64,000 bases of DNA from assembly GCF_024529955.1 (NCBI RefSeq), contig NZ_AP024855.1, positions 186,001 to 250,000 on the forward strand, in the 5' to 3' direction. The position numbers and the translations under genes are program-made. The stretch comes from Photobacterium toruni. Its GTDB lineage: Bacteria; Pseudomonadota; Gammaproteobacteria; Enterobacterales; Vibrionaceae. Of this stretch, positions 26,422-35,618 are shown in pieces (within the stretch, counting starts at the first letter, position 1; every line of letters begins with the position of its first letter). Under the pieces are notes generated by a model. It did no database searches. It saw only the letters and a list, made by a program, of their open reading frames with translations, and was not told the origin of the DNA.

Positions 26422-27164
26422 GACGCGTTCCTTGTCATTCGTTGAATAATAATCCGTTGAGCAGATAGAGGTAATAAAGCAATTGCTTTCAATAATAAGG
26501 TAAATTTTATTGGAAAATGTATTTCTGCTTGTTGCTTATCAACCCCTTGGCGTATTTTAAGTGAGGCATAGTCACAACTGACAATCATTGGCATTGGAAA
26601 GTCATTTTTATTTGTCAGAGGTGTAGCAACAAACCCGGGATTAACTAAAGTAACGGTATTGATTTTATCTTTTAAATCAATTGCTAACCCATTTGCTAAA
26701 TAAGATAACGCCGCTTTTGAAGCGCCATATGCTTCAGCGCGAGGCAAAGCGGTATAAGCCGCGGATGAACTAATAAAGACCAAATGCGTTTGAGGAGTAA
26801 AGCGATCTTGCATCGCATCTAAACAGTGAATAATGCCAAAAAAATTAACGTCAAATACACGCTTAAATAACTGACTATCAATCACGCCATTGTCGATATA
26901 TTCACACGTTCCCGCATTTAAAATAATAAGATTCGGTAAAGCGTCAATGTGAGCTAAGACTTGTTGAGTTTGTTTGGTATTAGTGACATCAAAGACTAAT
27001 GGGATAATTTCTCCACCAGCAGTCATTACGCACTCCATAACTAACTGTTCAAGCCGCTGCTGGTTTTGTCCACAGGCATAAACTTGCCAGCCATTATTAG
27101 CATAATCAATTGCTAATTGCCGACCAATGCCTGAGCTTGCACCAGTAATAAGTACTTTTTTCAT
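26418..27164 (-). CDS. Short-chain dehydrogenase/reductase
   Basis: A 248-residue classical SDR with the nucleotide motif TGASSGIG (7-14), LNAGT (about 88), catalytic Ser of VFISSSAA and YGASKAAL (Tyr and Lys about 146 and 150), and VNPGFVATPLTNK after the active site. It uses NAD(P)(H), substrate unknown. Four-base ATGA overlaps with both neighbours show it is part of the operon. Confidence 0.87.
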   Translation of the reverse strand: MKKVLITGASSGIGRQLAIDYANNGWQVYACGQNQQRLEQLVMECVMTAGGEIIPLVFDVTNTKQTQQVLAHIDALPNLIILNAGTCEYIDNGVIDSQLFKRVFDVNFFGIIHCLDAMQDRFTPQTHLVFISSSAAYTALPRAEAYGASKAALSYLANGLAIDLKDKINTVTLVNPGFVATPLTNKNDFPMPMIVSCDYASLKIRQGVDKQQAEIHFPIKFTLLLKAIALLPLSAQRIIIQRMTRNAS

Positions 27165-27598
27165 TGGCCTAACCTCGCTTTAATGTGCTTAATTACTTGG
27201 CCAATAACGGGTAACCCTTCATATAACATCGCCCCTAAATCAAAAAAATCACGATGATAGATAATACGTTGTTGCTCAATAGTGAGTTGGGTACACCCTT
27301 CTAAGGTTCGCTGTTGGCCTTGCTGAAGGCGTGGATGTGAAAAAGTCATTGTCCATTGCAAAAACGCATTATTATCCTCAACAACGGCGTGATTAATCGT
27401 GAAATGACAATAATTAATATTGCTATAAAGCGTTTTGAAATAATGATGTAATGCCTCAATACCCACAATGTTATGAGCAGGATCTTCAAACACAATATCA
27501 GTATGATAAACACCATCAAGCAGTGATAAGTTCTCTTTATTTAACTGGCAATAAACCTCAATAAACGTATTGATCACCGCGTTATTAGTCGTAACCAT
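27161..27598 (-). CDS. NTF2-like (SnoaL-type) protein
   Basis: A 145-residue cone-shaped-fold protein: FIEVYCQLNKENLSLLDGVY, IVFEDPAHNIVG and ALHHYFKTLY are typical of the nuclear transport factor 2/SnoaL superfamily. It may bind or isomerise a small hydrophobic ligand. It overlaps the SDR gene by four bases and starts 32 bases after phrB. Members occur in this position in related operons; function is unproven. Confidence 0.78.
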   Translation of the reverse strand: MVTTNNAVINTFIEVYCQLNKENLSLLDGVYHTDIVFEDPAHNIVGIEALHHYFKTLYSNINYCHFTINHAVVEDNNAFLQWTMTFSHPRLQQGQQRTLEGCTQLTIEQQRIIYHRDFFDLGAMLYEGLPVIGQVIKHIKARLGQ

Positions 27599-27630
27599 GA
27601 CGATGCCCTCACCTATATAATAATGTTTGT

Positions 27631-29130
27631 TTATTCCTCTTGCTGACTGTCATAGCTGATTTTCGCTTGCTTATAACTGTCGATAGCCAATAGTCGCATC
27701 TGTTTATGATCAACAATCGGTAATGGATAATCCACACAATCAAAACCAGACCATAATGAAGGTGTATGGATATATTTATCAGGAACAGATTCAAGTTCAG
27801 GGATCCATTGACGAATAAATTCACCCTTTGGATCAAATCGTTCACTTTGTGTGGAAGGATTAAATACACGAAAATACGGTTGCGCATCTGTTCCCGTTGA
27901 TGCAGCCCATTGCCAACCGCCATTATTGGATGCCAACTCACCATCAATTAGCTGTTGCATAAACCACTGTTCACCAACCCGCCAATCACACAACATATCC
28001 TTAGTTAAAAAACTGGCTGTTATCATCCGCAACCGATTGTGCATCCACCCCGTTGTTGCTAACTGTCGCATTGCTGCATCAACAATCGGAAAACCGGTGT
28101 GACCTTGTTGCCAAGCATTCACATGAGTTCGATTTTCTACCCACTGCACATTATCAGTATATAGTTGAAAAGGCTGATTTTTACTTAAACGATCATCACT
28201 ATCTAACAAATGGTTATAAAACTCACGCCACACTAATTCACTTAACCAGACAAAAGCACCATTATCTTTATTTATTTCAATAGATTGCGGTAACATTTCG
28301 ATCAAAGTAGCTAGACATTGACGAGCAGATATTGCACCAATAGCTAAATAGGGTGAAAGACAACTGGTGCCATCAATAGCAGGAAAATCACGTTGCTGTT
28401 GATAATACTCAGCTTTGTCCTCACAAAACATCTGTAACCGTTGATGAATAGCACTATCATCGACAGGCCATAAAACACTGTCTTGTTTGTTATAATTGAA
28501 GGCATGAATCTTACTGTTAGTATCAATGTTATCGTTAAGTAACCTCAAACACTGTTGACTCAGTATTACTTTATTACTATTTGTAACGGGCTGATAATTA
28601 TTACTTAAAAATTGTTTTAGCCACGCATTACGGTATGGCGTAAATACCTTATACATTTCTTGCTGCTTTGTTAACACGCTGCCTGGTGGTAAAACGCAAT
28701 AGTCATCACTGCAATGCCATTGTTTATCTTGTGCTATTAACGCTTGCTCTACTGCACGATCACGCTGCTTTTCATTCCAAGGATGCTGACGATTACAATA
28801 AACGGCCTTAATTTGATACTGCTGACACAGGTTTATAATAGTGTCTGGCACTGCTTGAAAATCGTCACATTCAAGGGTTAACAAAGGAATATTGATATCT
28901 TTAAGCTGTTGTTTGACAACCCTTAACCGTCGTTCAATTAAATCAATCTGTCGCCCTGAAATATGGTGTTGATACCACTGCATTGGCGTTGCAATATGAG
29001 CCGCAATCACGGGTAAACCTGATGCTATCGCACGATTTAAAGCGGTATTGTCAGTAACACGCAAATCAGCGCGTAGCCATAACAGTGCATGCTCGACGGC
29101 GGGCGTCGTTGATTGAGGCGCAAGATTCAT
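27631..29130 (-). CDS. phrB: Deoxyribodipyrimidine photolyase (CPD class I)
   Basis: A 499-residue photolyase (E. coli PhrB about 472). The antenna-binding N-terminal domain begins LLWLRADLRVTDNTALNRA. The FAD domain contains WLSELVWREFYNHLL, HTGFPIVDAAMRQLATTGWMHN in parts, RMITASFLTKD, the DWRVGEQWF block and NGGWQWAASTGTDAQPYFR. It uses blue light to split cyclobutane pyrimidine dimers in DNA. AAGGAG precedes the ATG. It is the third gene of the operon, after ybgA-like and merR; ybgA-phr is also the order in E. coli. Confidence 0.95.
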   Translation of the reverse strand: MNLAPQSTTPAVEHALLWLRADLRVTDNTALNRAIASGLPVIAAHIATPMQWYQHHISGRQIDLIERRLRVVKQQLKDINIPLLTLECDDFQAVPDTIINLCQQYQIKAVYCNRQHPWNEKQRDRAVEQALIAQDKQWHCSDDYCVLPPGSVLTKQQEMYKVFTPYRNAWLKQFLSNNYQPVTNSNKVILSQQCLRLLNDNIDTNSKIHAFNYNKQDSVLWPVDDSAIHQRLQMFCEDKAEYYQQQRDFPAIDGTSCLSPYLAIGAISARQCLATLIEMLPQSIEINKDNGAFVWLSELVWREFYNHLLDSDDRLSKNQPFQLYTDNVQWVENRTHVNAWQQGHTGFPIVDAAMRQLATTGWMHNRLRMITASFLTKDMLCDWRVGEQWFMQQLIDGELASNNGGWQWAASTGTDAQPYFRVFNPSTQSERFDPKGEFIRQWIPELESVPDKYIHTPSLWSGFDCVDYPLPIVDHKQMRLLAIDSYKQAKISYDSQQEE

Positions 29131-29190
29131 TGCTGTCTCCTTCGGTACAATTCTTCCGTTCGATTAATGGTTCTATTAATGACGACTCTG

Positions 29191-29208
29191 ATTGTATTGA
29201 TTGTATTC
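29191..29208. repeat. Tandem 9-bp repeat between merR and phrB
   Basis: ATTGTATTG followed directly by ATTGTATTC in the 103-bp gap between merR and phrB. It could be an internal operator or promoter element; the half-site TGTAT resembles the distal site element but the N12 spacing seen upstream of the operon is absent. Confidence 0.35.
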
Positions 29209-29233
29209 ATAGCTTATTTATAGCTATCACTCA

Positions 29234-30031
29234 TTATTGCCCATGGATCATTTTTATACTGCCCACAAAATGTAACGTCACGCCTGTTTCTTGTTCTACC
29301 ATTTCGATATCGGCTAATTGATGACGGCTTAATTTTGTCTCGCCCACCACCACTAAATCTTTAATATTTCGTTCACGGATACAAGCTGAAATGCCCGTTA
29401 ATCGACCTGATAAATTGGTCATAATAGTGACGCCGTCACCTTTATAGCACCATGCTAATCCTTGCTGCCAAATACTATGGTCAGTCTGTTGATCAAAACT
29501 TATCAACAAACATTTCAGTTTTTTTTCATCGTTAATCTTGGTAATAACGTTAATAAAACAAACAGTTAAAACTGATGACCACAAGCTTTTTTGCACCGTA
29601 ATTAACGGATTATCTTGATGTTCAATCACAGCACTCACTTCTGGTAATAAACGCTGTTGAATGACCTTATACGGATATATTTTCAATGCTTCATTGATCA
29701 ATCTTTCTAATTTAAAGCCATTTAATACTTGCACCGCACAAATAATATCAGCCGTTATATCTAATGGTTGTGATTGTTGTAATACAGGATCGCAACCACC
29801 CACCAATAACGGTTTCACCTTGCCAATAGAAACCCCTTTTGCTAACCAATCGAGAATCAGATGGATCTTGGCTATATCAGCCTCAGTGTATAAACGGTGG
29901 CCTTTAGGTGTCCGTTGAGGAACTAAAAGCCCATAACGTCGTTGCCATGCTCTTAATGTTACCGCATTGACCCCTGTTATTTCAGAAACCTCACTGATAG
30001 CAAATAATTTAGTGTCAGTAAGGTTTTCCAT
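29234..30031 (-). CDS. MerR-family regulator related to LitR/CarH, without evident B12 ligands
   Basis: A 265-residue protein. The MerR DNA-binding domain covers residues 9-78 (FAISEVSEITGVNAVTLRAW, then RRYGLLVPQRTPKGHRLY). A helical region and a Rossmann-like domain follow, as in LitR/CarH photoreceptors. In the helical region, where CarH has the 'E-H-x-x-S' segment, I read VQKSLWSSVL, and no D-x-H-x-x-G cobalamin motif is visible. It thus resembles the cobalamin-independent class of these regulators. Its position between ybgA-like and phrB points to control of this operon. Confidence 0.8.
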   Translation of the reverse strand: MENLTDTKLFAISEVSEITGVNAVTLRAWQRRYGLLVPQRTPKGHRLYTEADIAKIHLILDWLAKGVSIGKVKPLLVGGCDPVLQQSQPLDITADIICAVQVLNGFKLERLINEALKIYPYKVIQQRLLPEVSAVIEHQDNPLITVQKSLWSSVLTVCFINVITKINDEKKLKCLLISFDQQTDHSIWQQGLAWCYKGDGVTIMTNLSGRLTGISACIRERNIKDLVVVGETKLSRHQLADIEMVEQETGVTLHFVGSIKMIHGQ

Positions 30032-30078
30032 AAAGCCTCTCTAAAATAACAATTAAAAAATAAAGAATATTTCACTAC

Positions 30079-31026
30079 TTATAATGCATAACGTAACTTC
30101 AAACTTTCAGGGTAAAGTTCTAAATATGCTTGATTAGCTAAATAGTTGTCAGGATAAACAGCCAAATGATGATTAATCAACGTTAAAGGAGCAATTAATG
30201 GTAAGAGACCTTCGCGATACCGCATAATCACATCACGTAGCTCTGCTTTTTGAGGCTTATCCAAATCACGTTTAAAATAACCTTGAATATGCATTAATAC
30301 ATTAGTGTTATTTTTACGGCTGGCTCTTTGCTTTAATGCATCCATAAATAACAGGCGATATTCAACAAAAAAAGCATTCAAATCATCCCATTTATAGATA
30401 TCAGAAACAAAACGCCCTAATGAACGATAAGCCTGCGGATCATTTGCCATCAGGCACAACTTATAACGTGAATGGAATTTAATAATATTATCGCGAGTTA
30501 TACCCTTCGCTGTAGAGCGGTATAAATCATCAAGCGCATAGATACGGAAAATAAAATTCTCACGTAAAACAGGATCTTGTAAACGGCCATCTTCTTCTAT
30601 TGGCAACCAAGGCATTTTCAACATTAATTGTTGAGTAAAGACGCCAACACTTCCCCCTGGAACCGTATTACCGTTTTCAAGATATAATTTGACTCTTTCC
30701 ATACCGCATGTCGGTGATTTAGCACAGACAATATACCCACAAAGTGATTGAAAACTTTGGATTTTGGCATCACTAAACGTCATCATTTTATCGGTATAAT
30801 CGATACTATTATCTTTACTATCAACCAGACGGACATCAATGCCATTATCAAGTAAACGGATCACGGGCCGAGGTACCGACATTCCAATACCAACCTCAGG
30901 ACATACTGGCGTGAAATCAAAATATTCACTTAACTCTTCAACAGCAAAACGACTTTGTTTATGCCCACCGTCAAAACGAACTTTCTGCCCTAAAACACAA
31001 GCACTAATACCAACAGGAATCCCCAT
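30079..31026 (-). CDS. YbgA-like protein, DUF523 plus DUF1722
   Basis: A 315-residue two-domain protein. The N-terminal DUF523 domain runs to about residue 150 (IPVGISACVLGQKVRFDGGHK, CPEVGIGMSVPRP, and a cysteine-rich CAKSPTCGMERVK). The DUF1722 domain follows (FHSRYKLCLMANDPQAYRSLG). I start it at ATG 31024-31026, with GGAGG four to five bases upstream; a longer frame to 31059 would run through the operator. Biochemical function is unclear (DUF523 relatives have been linked to iron-sulfur or thiouracil chemistry). It is the first gene of the phr operon. Confidence 0.85.
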   Translation of the reverse strand: MGIPVGISACVLGQKVRFDGGHKQSRFAVEELSEYFDFTPVCPEVGIGMSVPRPVIRLLDNGIDVRLVDSKDNSIDYTDKMMTFSDAKIQSFQSLCGYIVCAKSPTCGMERVKLYLENGNTVPGGSVGVFTQQLMLKMPWLPIEEDGRLQDPVLRENFIFRIYALDDLYRSTAKGITRDNIIKFHSRYKLCLMANDPQAYRSLGRFVSDIYKWDDLNAFFVEYRLLFMDALKQRASRKNNTNVLMHIQGYFKRDLDKPQKAELRDVIMRYREGLLPLIAPLTLINHHLAVYPDNYLANQAYLELYPESLKLRYAL

Positions 31027-31052
31027 GTCGCCTCCAAACCCCACACTAAGGT

Positions 31053-31076
31053 TGTACAATTGTTAAATGTTGTACA
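31053..31076. promoter_or_regulatory. TGTACA-N12-TGTACA operator, LitR/CarH type
   Basis: TGTACA at 31053-31058 and again at 31071-31076 with exactly 12 bases between them; each lies in a perfect TTGTACAA. This matches T(G/A)TACA-N12-TGTA(C/T)A, which I recall as the motif of LitR-type MerR regulators in Pseudomonas. A third TTGTACAA is at 31101-31108. The pair starts four bases downstream of the proposed -10 box, so binding there would block transcription of the 11-gene operon. Confidence 0.7.
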
Positions 31077-31079
31077 ATA

Positions 31080-31108
31080 AATGTAGCCAATAAAATAACG
31101 TTGTACAA
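31080..31108 (-). promoter_or_regulatory. Candidate sigma-70 promoter of the phr/CFA operon
   Basis: On the minus strand TTGTAC (31108-31103) and TACATT (31085-31080) are separated by 17 bases. The -35 element lies within the third TTGTACAA, and the TGTACA-N12-TGTACA operator covers the expected start site at about 31073. The -10 match is only moderate. Confidence 0.5.
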
Positions 31109-31263
31109 CTTTATTTTCTGTATAAGTCCGCATCGAATTCAAAGAAACAATAAAAAATAAACACCATAAAATTAACATTGTCGCAACATATTGATCTAAA
31201 TCATTACATGCCAGTGAATACTCTCCTACTGTTAATTTAGTAACACCATAAGACGGAGGTATT

Positions 31264-31452
31264 ATGAAATTAAAACAAGATCCTAAATGCTATACAGATA
31301 TTTGTCTAAATGGTAAATGGTTCCATCACGATCATGGAACAACAACGGCTTACATGCTTAAAGGGGGAGACTCACCTCAATTTGAACTACATAAAATACC
31401 AGAAACAGAAAATGAACTTATCGATTTACTCTATACAACGACATCAAAATAA
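31264..31452 (+). CDS. Small hypothetical protein
   Basis: A 62-residue soluble protein with a strong GGAGG five bases before the ATG, which is the main evidence that it is expressed. It has two Cys (CYTDIC) and an HHDHG cluster near residues 22-26, suggesting possible metal binding. I do not recognise the family. It stands alone, divergent from the phr operon across 237 bp, and shares a terminator with the convergent rlmF. Confidence 0.6.
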   Translation: MKLKQDPKCYTDICLNGKWFHHDHGTTTAYMLKGGDSPQFELHKIPETENELIDLLYTTTSK

Positions 31453-31506
31453 GTTTCCTCAAAGACGTTTCTAGTTCATGAAACATGACTAAATAGCAGC
31501 CATAAA

Positions 31507-31531
31507 AAAAGCGACCATCAAGGTCGCTTAT
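31507..31531. terminator. Bidirectional terminator before rlmF
   Basis: AAGCGACC / GGTCGCTT with a 5-nt loop, with an A run on one side and TTATTAT on the other. It is stronger for rlmF on the minus strand. Confidence 0.8.
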
Positions 31532-31560
31532 TATCAATACTGATTTATATTACTGAAACA

Positions 31561-32583
31561 TTACGCCCAACGTTCTGCTTGCCATTCTGCTTGCTGTTCT
31601 TCGTTTAAGAATGTCCATGCAACAACACGCGAGATTTTCTGCCCTTGTGACATTTCAATGGTTTTTACTTGGAATGCGCTGACTTTTTCAAGCTGCTTGT
31701 AGATAACACCAAGATTTTCTTTCTTAGAAACCAGTGTTGTGAACCAGAAACACTGTGTCGCTTTGGTCGCACTTTGGTTGATCATCTTTTTAATGAAACC
31801 AACTTCGCCACCTGTACACCACAACTCGGCTCTCTGACCACCAAAGTTAAGCACTGGCGTTGTAGATTCTGATTTGGCATTAAATGCCGAAAGCTTATTA
31901 CTACGACCATGTGCTTGGCGCTTTTTGCTTGAGTTAGAGGCAAGGTTACGCACTTTACGTTCTGAACCAGCCATTGCTTCCGCTTCTGAGCCGTGGAACG
32001 GCGGATTACACATGGTAAAATCAAACACTTCTTCTTCATTGATCATATCAGTAAAGATATTATCAACATTATTTTGCAGACGAATCTGAATCGCACCCTT
32101 TAAGCTTGTGTTATTAGCCGCAATAAATTTAGCTGACTTAACGGCTAACTTATCAATTTCAGAGCCAACAAACTGCCAGCCGTAAACACGATGACCAATG
32201 ATCGGATACACACAGTTAGCGCCGATACCGATATCTAAACCACGAACACCTTTACCTTGTGGAACAGCACCACCATTAGATTGTGCTAATAGATCGGCAA
32301 TATAATGAATGTAATCAGCACGGCCAGGGATCGGTGGGCACAAAAAACCCGCTGGAATATCCCAGTAATCAACTTGATAAAAATGCTTTAGCAGCGCTTT
32401 ATTTAAGGTTTTTACTGCGAGAGGATCAGAGAAGTTTACGGAAAGATCACCATAAGCATTTTCACTAACATATTGTGCCAACTCAGGTGTAGATTGGGTT
32501 AGTGTCGCAAAATCATAACGCGCACGGTGTGGGTTACGTGGATGTAGGCCTTGTTTAGGCTGTGCGGCTTTCTTTTGGGTCAT
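31561..32583 (-). CDS. rlmF: 23S rRNA (adenine-1618-N6)-methyltransferase
   Basis: A 340-residue RlmF/YbiN enzyme: [14 protein letters not shown] near the N-terminus, [21 protein letters not shown] (in parts), the SAM site [16 protein letters not shown], and the N6-adenine catalytic motif MCNPPFHGS. The lysine-rich start ([12 protein letters not shown]) fits rRNA binding. It adds a methyl group to A1618 of 23S rRNA. Monocistronic. Confidence 0.95.
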   Translation of the reverse strand: MTQKKAAQPKQGLHPRNPHRARYDFATLTQSTPELAQYVSENAYGDLSVNFSDPLAVKTLNKALLKHFYQVDYWDIPAGFLCPPIPGRADYIHYIADLLAQSNGGAVPQGKGVRGLDIGIGANCVYPIIGHRVYGWQFVGSEIDKLAVKSAKFIAANNTSLKGAIQIRLQNNVDNIFTDMINEEEVFDFTMCNPPFHGSEAEAMAGSERKVRNLASNSSKKRQAHGRSNKLSAFNAKSESTTPVLNFGGQRAELWCTGGEVGFIKKMINQSATKATQCFWFTTLVSKKENLGVIYKQLEKVSAFQVKTIEMSQGQKISRVVAWTFLNEEQQAEWQAERWA

Positions 32584-32872
32584 CTTTGCTACTCGCAGGA
32601 ATCAAATACAATTGAGCGCAGCATTGTACATGCTAAACACTAATAACCTTAGCATCTTAATGACCAACCGCATAAAAAACGCACAATTGCAGCGCACAAT
32701 CATCATATGGGCGATTAACATTACAATTAACAGCGATATTTCCTATAAAAATATCGCCTCATTATGTTAGGCCGACTCGAAACATCCTATTAAGCCGCTC
32801 ATTGTAATATCTATTATTCTTAAAGAAGCACTTATACTTACAGTATATTCTCACTTTGCTAGGATTGATGTT

Positions 32873-34003
32873 ATGACAACTATCTCCCCATCATCTAAGC
32901 CACCTCACTCTCCTTTTTTATCATTATTATTGACAGCGTTTGGTGTTTTACTTCTCTTTTCTTGCTCTAATGCATATGCTGACACGTCAATTAACAGTAA
33001 AACATTGCGCGTGGGAACATATTCCTGTCCACCTTTTGTGATAATGGATGAGCCTAATAATTACCAAGGATTAACATTTTTACTGTGGGATAATATTGCC
33101 ACTGAACTCAATATTAAATACACCATTAAAGTCTTACCACTTAAAGATCTACTTGCAGAAGTCGCCAATAATAAGCTAGATATTGGGTTATCTTGTATTT
33201 CCATAACACCTGAGCGTGAAGAAATATTAGATTTTTCACACTCATTTTATGAGACAAATCTCGCTATTGCCGTAAAACAAAAAAGTCATTGGGATACCTT
33301 TACCCACCTTCTTTTTAATAAAAAACTCTTACAAATTTTATTAATAGTCTCAATTGCCGCAGCCACAGTGGGTGGTATTTATTATCTACTTGAGCATCGT
33401 GTTAATGATAAGCTTTATTCAATGCAATCACGATCTGCACGATTAGTTGAAGGTTTTATTTTAGGGTTATTATTTATTACTAAAGGACCTTTTAACTATT
33501 ACGAATTCAGAACATTAACGGGTCGTGTTATCACCGTTTTATTAGCAGTCTTTACAACGTTATTTATTGCAAGTATTACAGCGGTACTTGCAAGCTCATT
33601 CACATTAGGTCTTATTACCAGTGATATTAAAAGCCCTAACGATTTAGACAATGTCATCACAGGTGCAAAACAATCATCAACGTCTTCAGACTTTTTAACA
33701 AACCATAGTATTAGCCATAAAACCTATGCCACCGTTGCGGCAATGCTAATCGCTTTAGATAAAGGCGAGATCAATGCGATTGTCGATGACGATGCTATTT
33801 TAAGATATCAAATAAAAATGGCCAAAAGCCAAGGTAATTTTCAGCAACTGGAAGTATTACCCTATCAGTTTGAAAAACAAAATTACGGAATAGTCCTTAG
33901 TGAAAACAGTCCTTATGATGAAGAAATAAACCGAGAACTATTACAATTTCGTAAAAGTAACCAATGGAAAAAAGCGTTAACTGAATATTTTAAAATCAAA
34001 TAA
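32873..34003 (+). CDS. GluR0-like substrate-binding protein with two-helix ion-channel module
   Basis: A 376-residue protein: signal peptide (1-37), a periplasmic amino-acid-binding lobe from about 43 to 140 with the ligand-binding Arg115 (SITPEREEILDFS), transmembrane helix 1 (151-173), a re-entrant region (about 191-210), transmembrane helix 2 (218-242), then the second half of the binding domain. The split binding domain around a pore module is that of prokaryotic ionotropic glutamate receptors. The potassium filter TVGYGD of GluR0 is absent; LLFITKGPFNYYEFRT stands there. The ligand, and whether it conducts ions, are unknown. AGGA lies 8 bases upstream of the ATG. Confidence 0.8.
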   Translation: MTTISPSSKPPHSPFLSLLLTAFGVLLLFSCSNAYADTSINSKTLRVGTYSCPPFVIMDEPNNYQGLTFLLWDNIATELNIKYTIKVLPLKDLLAEVANNKLDIGLSCISITPEREEILDFSHSFYETNLAIAVKQKSHWDTFTHLLFNKKLLQILLIVSIAAATVGGIYYLLEHRVNDKLYSMQSRSARLVEGFILGLLFITKGPFNYYEFRTLTGRVITVLLAVFTTLFIASITAVLASSFTLGLITSDIKSPNDLDNVITGAKQSSTSSDFLTNHSISHKTYATVAAMLIALDKGEINAIVDDDAILRYQIKMAKSQGNFQQLEVLPYQFEKQNYGIVLSENSPYDEEINRELLQFRKSNQWKKALTEYFKIK

Positions 34004-34044
34004 TACGACAATAATCTTTATAATTAAAAATACACTTAAATAAG

Positions 34045-34072
34045 AAAAAGGAGTATAGAGGTACTCCTTTTT
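34045..34072. terminator. Bidirectional terminator between the receptor-like gene and viaA
   Basis: Perfect 11-bp stem AAAAAGGAGTA / TACTCCTTTTT with a 6-nt loop between convergent genes. Confidence 0.85.
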
Positions 34073-34092
34073 ATATCTAATAATAAATACAC

Positions 34093-35559
34093 TTAGCGTC
34101 GTTTAAACAACCGTCCAAGTTGACTTAAAGTGGATGGATGATACGACCAACAATGATCAAACAAATCCAATAACTCAGGGTTACCATATTTAGACAAATT
34201 AACAGCATGAAAGCGGTTTTTCTGCTGTTTTAACTTTTGTACTCGCGTTAGCATCGCTTCTGGCTGACTAGGAGCAATAAAATCCGACAAAACAACCAAA
34301 TCGGCATTTTTGTATTTCCCTTCAGCCATAAGATCAATTGACTGATCCAATACTGGTCCAAGATCAGTCCCCCCATGAAAGGAATATGACAAAAAGTTAA
34401 CCACTTCATGTAAACCATCTTGTTTCGTCAATTCATAAGTAATTTGCTGAGTTGAAAACATAATCACAAAGCAGTCGCGCTCTTCTACAAGTGCTATTTG
34501 CATTAAACCATATGCTAATGCTTTAGCACAATTTTCAGGAAAGCCTGACATTGATCCAGAGGCATCGATACAAACAATAAAAGGACCTTTCGGCTGATCA
34601 ACCTGTTTAGTTTGGCGCTGATACGCTTTTACTTTTCGTAATTTACGCTGAGTACCTTGCATACGATAGTTCATTAACCGCTTATCCGCTAAGTGCTTAT
34701 AGAAAACCACCTCAAGTTCAGGATAAGCTAAGAACATCGCTTCATTAGGTAATAACTTGGTTAAATCATCACTTTCATGGATCCCGACAATATCATCGGT
34801 GACATTGTCACTGATTTCTTCCACCAGCTTCATGTGTTCGGCTTTTACACGCTCTTTATTCGGATCATCAACTTCATTGGCCATACGACCTAATTTTTCG
34901 GCTATTTCTTGCAGACCATCATTCTTTTTTAAGAATGCAGCGATTTTTTTCATTACATCAACATCTGTTTTGGTCAGTTTGGCTTGTGCCATATCCCACA
35001 AACGTCCTGCTTTACTGACATCGCCAGCATCAGTTACTGTCGCCATTTTTTTCATGGTTTCAATACGTTGATATAAGTCTTTTAACAGCTGATCTTTCTG
35101 CTCTTCAACTTCAGACTCTTGTGCCTCTCGCAATGCATGCGCTAGGTATTCATACCATTTATCACAAAAAAAACGCTGAAACATAGGGTTATGCTTATTC
35201 TGCTCTTTTGCTAATAAACTTTTTGCTTTGAAATAAAAGGCAGATTGCCCTTCTAATTGCTTAACGATTTGTTCTGAATGGGAAAAAAAATACTCTTTAT
35301 TCCATGTACAGACTTGTTGATATAAATTAATCTCGTCACTAAACTGCTCAACAACAGTGCCCTTGGCTGTTTTAGTGATCATTTGACCACGCCATTTCAT
35401 GATTTGATTTTTCATGGCCGTTTTAACACCGGGACTGGCTTCTGCTGCCATAAGTATTTGCGGCCTAACCATTATTTCATGTACTGCTGTATCAATAATA
35501 CCTGACTCTGCAAGCATCAAAGCAAAATTTAACCCTTCCGATACTGGCATAAGCATCAA
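34093..35559 (-). CDS. viaA: ViaA, VWA-domain partner of RavA
   Basis: A 488-residue protein with a helical N-terminal domain and a C-terminal von Willebrand A domain whose MIDAS motif is CIDASGSMSG (about 330-340), with the later GGTDLGP and VVLSDF elements. ViaA stimulates the MoxR ATPase RavA; in E. coli the pair has been tied to respiratory complexes, membrane lipids and aminoglycoside sensitivity. It starts about 60 bases after ravA, so the two form the usual operon. Confidence 0.93.
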   Translation of the reverse strand: MMLMPVSEGLNFALMLAESGIIDTAVHEIMVRPQILMAAEASPGVKTAMKNQIMKWRGQMITKTAKGTVVEQFSDEINLYQQVCTWNKEYFFSHSEQIVKQLEGQSAFYFKAKSLLAKEQNKHNPMFQRFFCDKWYEYLAHALREAQESEVEEQKDQLLKDLYQRIETMKKMATVTDAGDVSKAGRLWDMAQAKLTKTDVDVMKKIAAFLKKNDGLQEIAEKLGRMANEVDDPNKERVKAEHMKLVEEISDNVTDDIVGIHESDDLTKLLPNEAMFLAYPELEVVFYKHLADKRLMNYRMQGTQRKLRKVKAYQRQTKQVDQPKGPFIVCIDASGSMSGFPENCAKALAYGLMQIALVEERDCFVIMFSTQQITYELTKQDGLHEVVNFLSYSFHGGTDLGPVLDQSIDLMAEGKYKNADLVVLSDFIAPSQPEAMLTRVQKLKQQKNRFHAVNLSKYGNPELLDLFDHCWSYHPSTLSQLGRLFKRR

Positions 35560-35618
35560 TCCTTTACTTTATTTATCGTCACACATAGCAATACATCGGT
35601 ATTTTCTTATTCCAGCAC

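Noticed and set aside
31027..31059. Extended N-terminus of the YbgA-like protein from TTG 31059
   Set aside because: The extension would be translated from the operator sequence; the ATG at 31026 has GGAGG and matches the DUF523 start.
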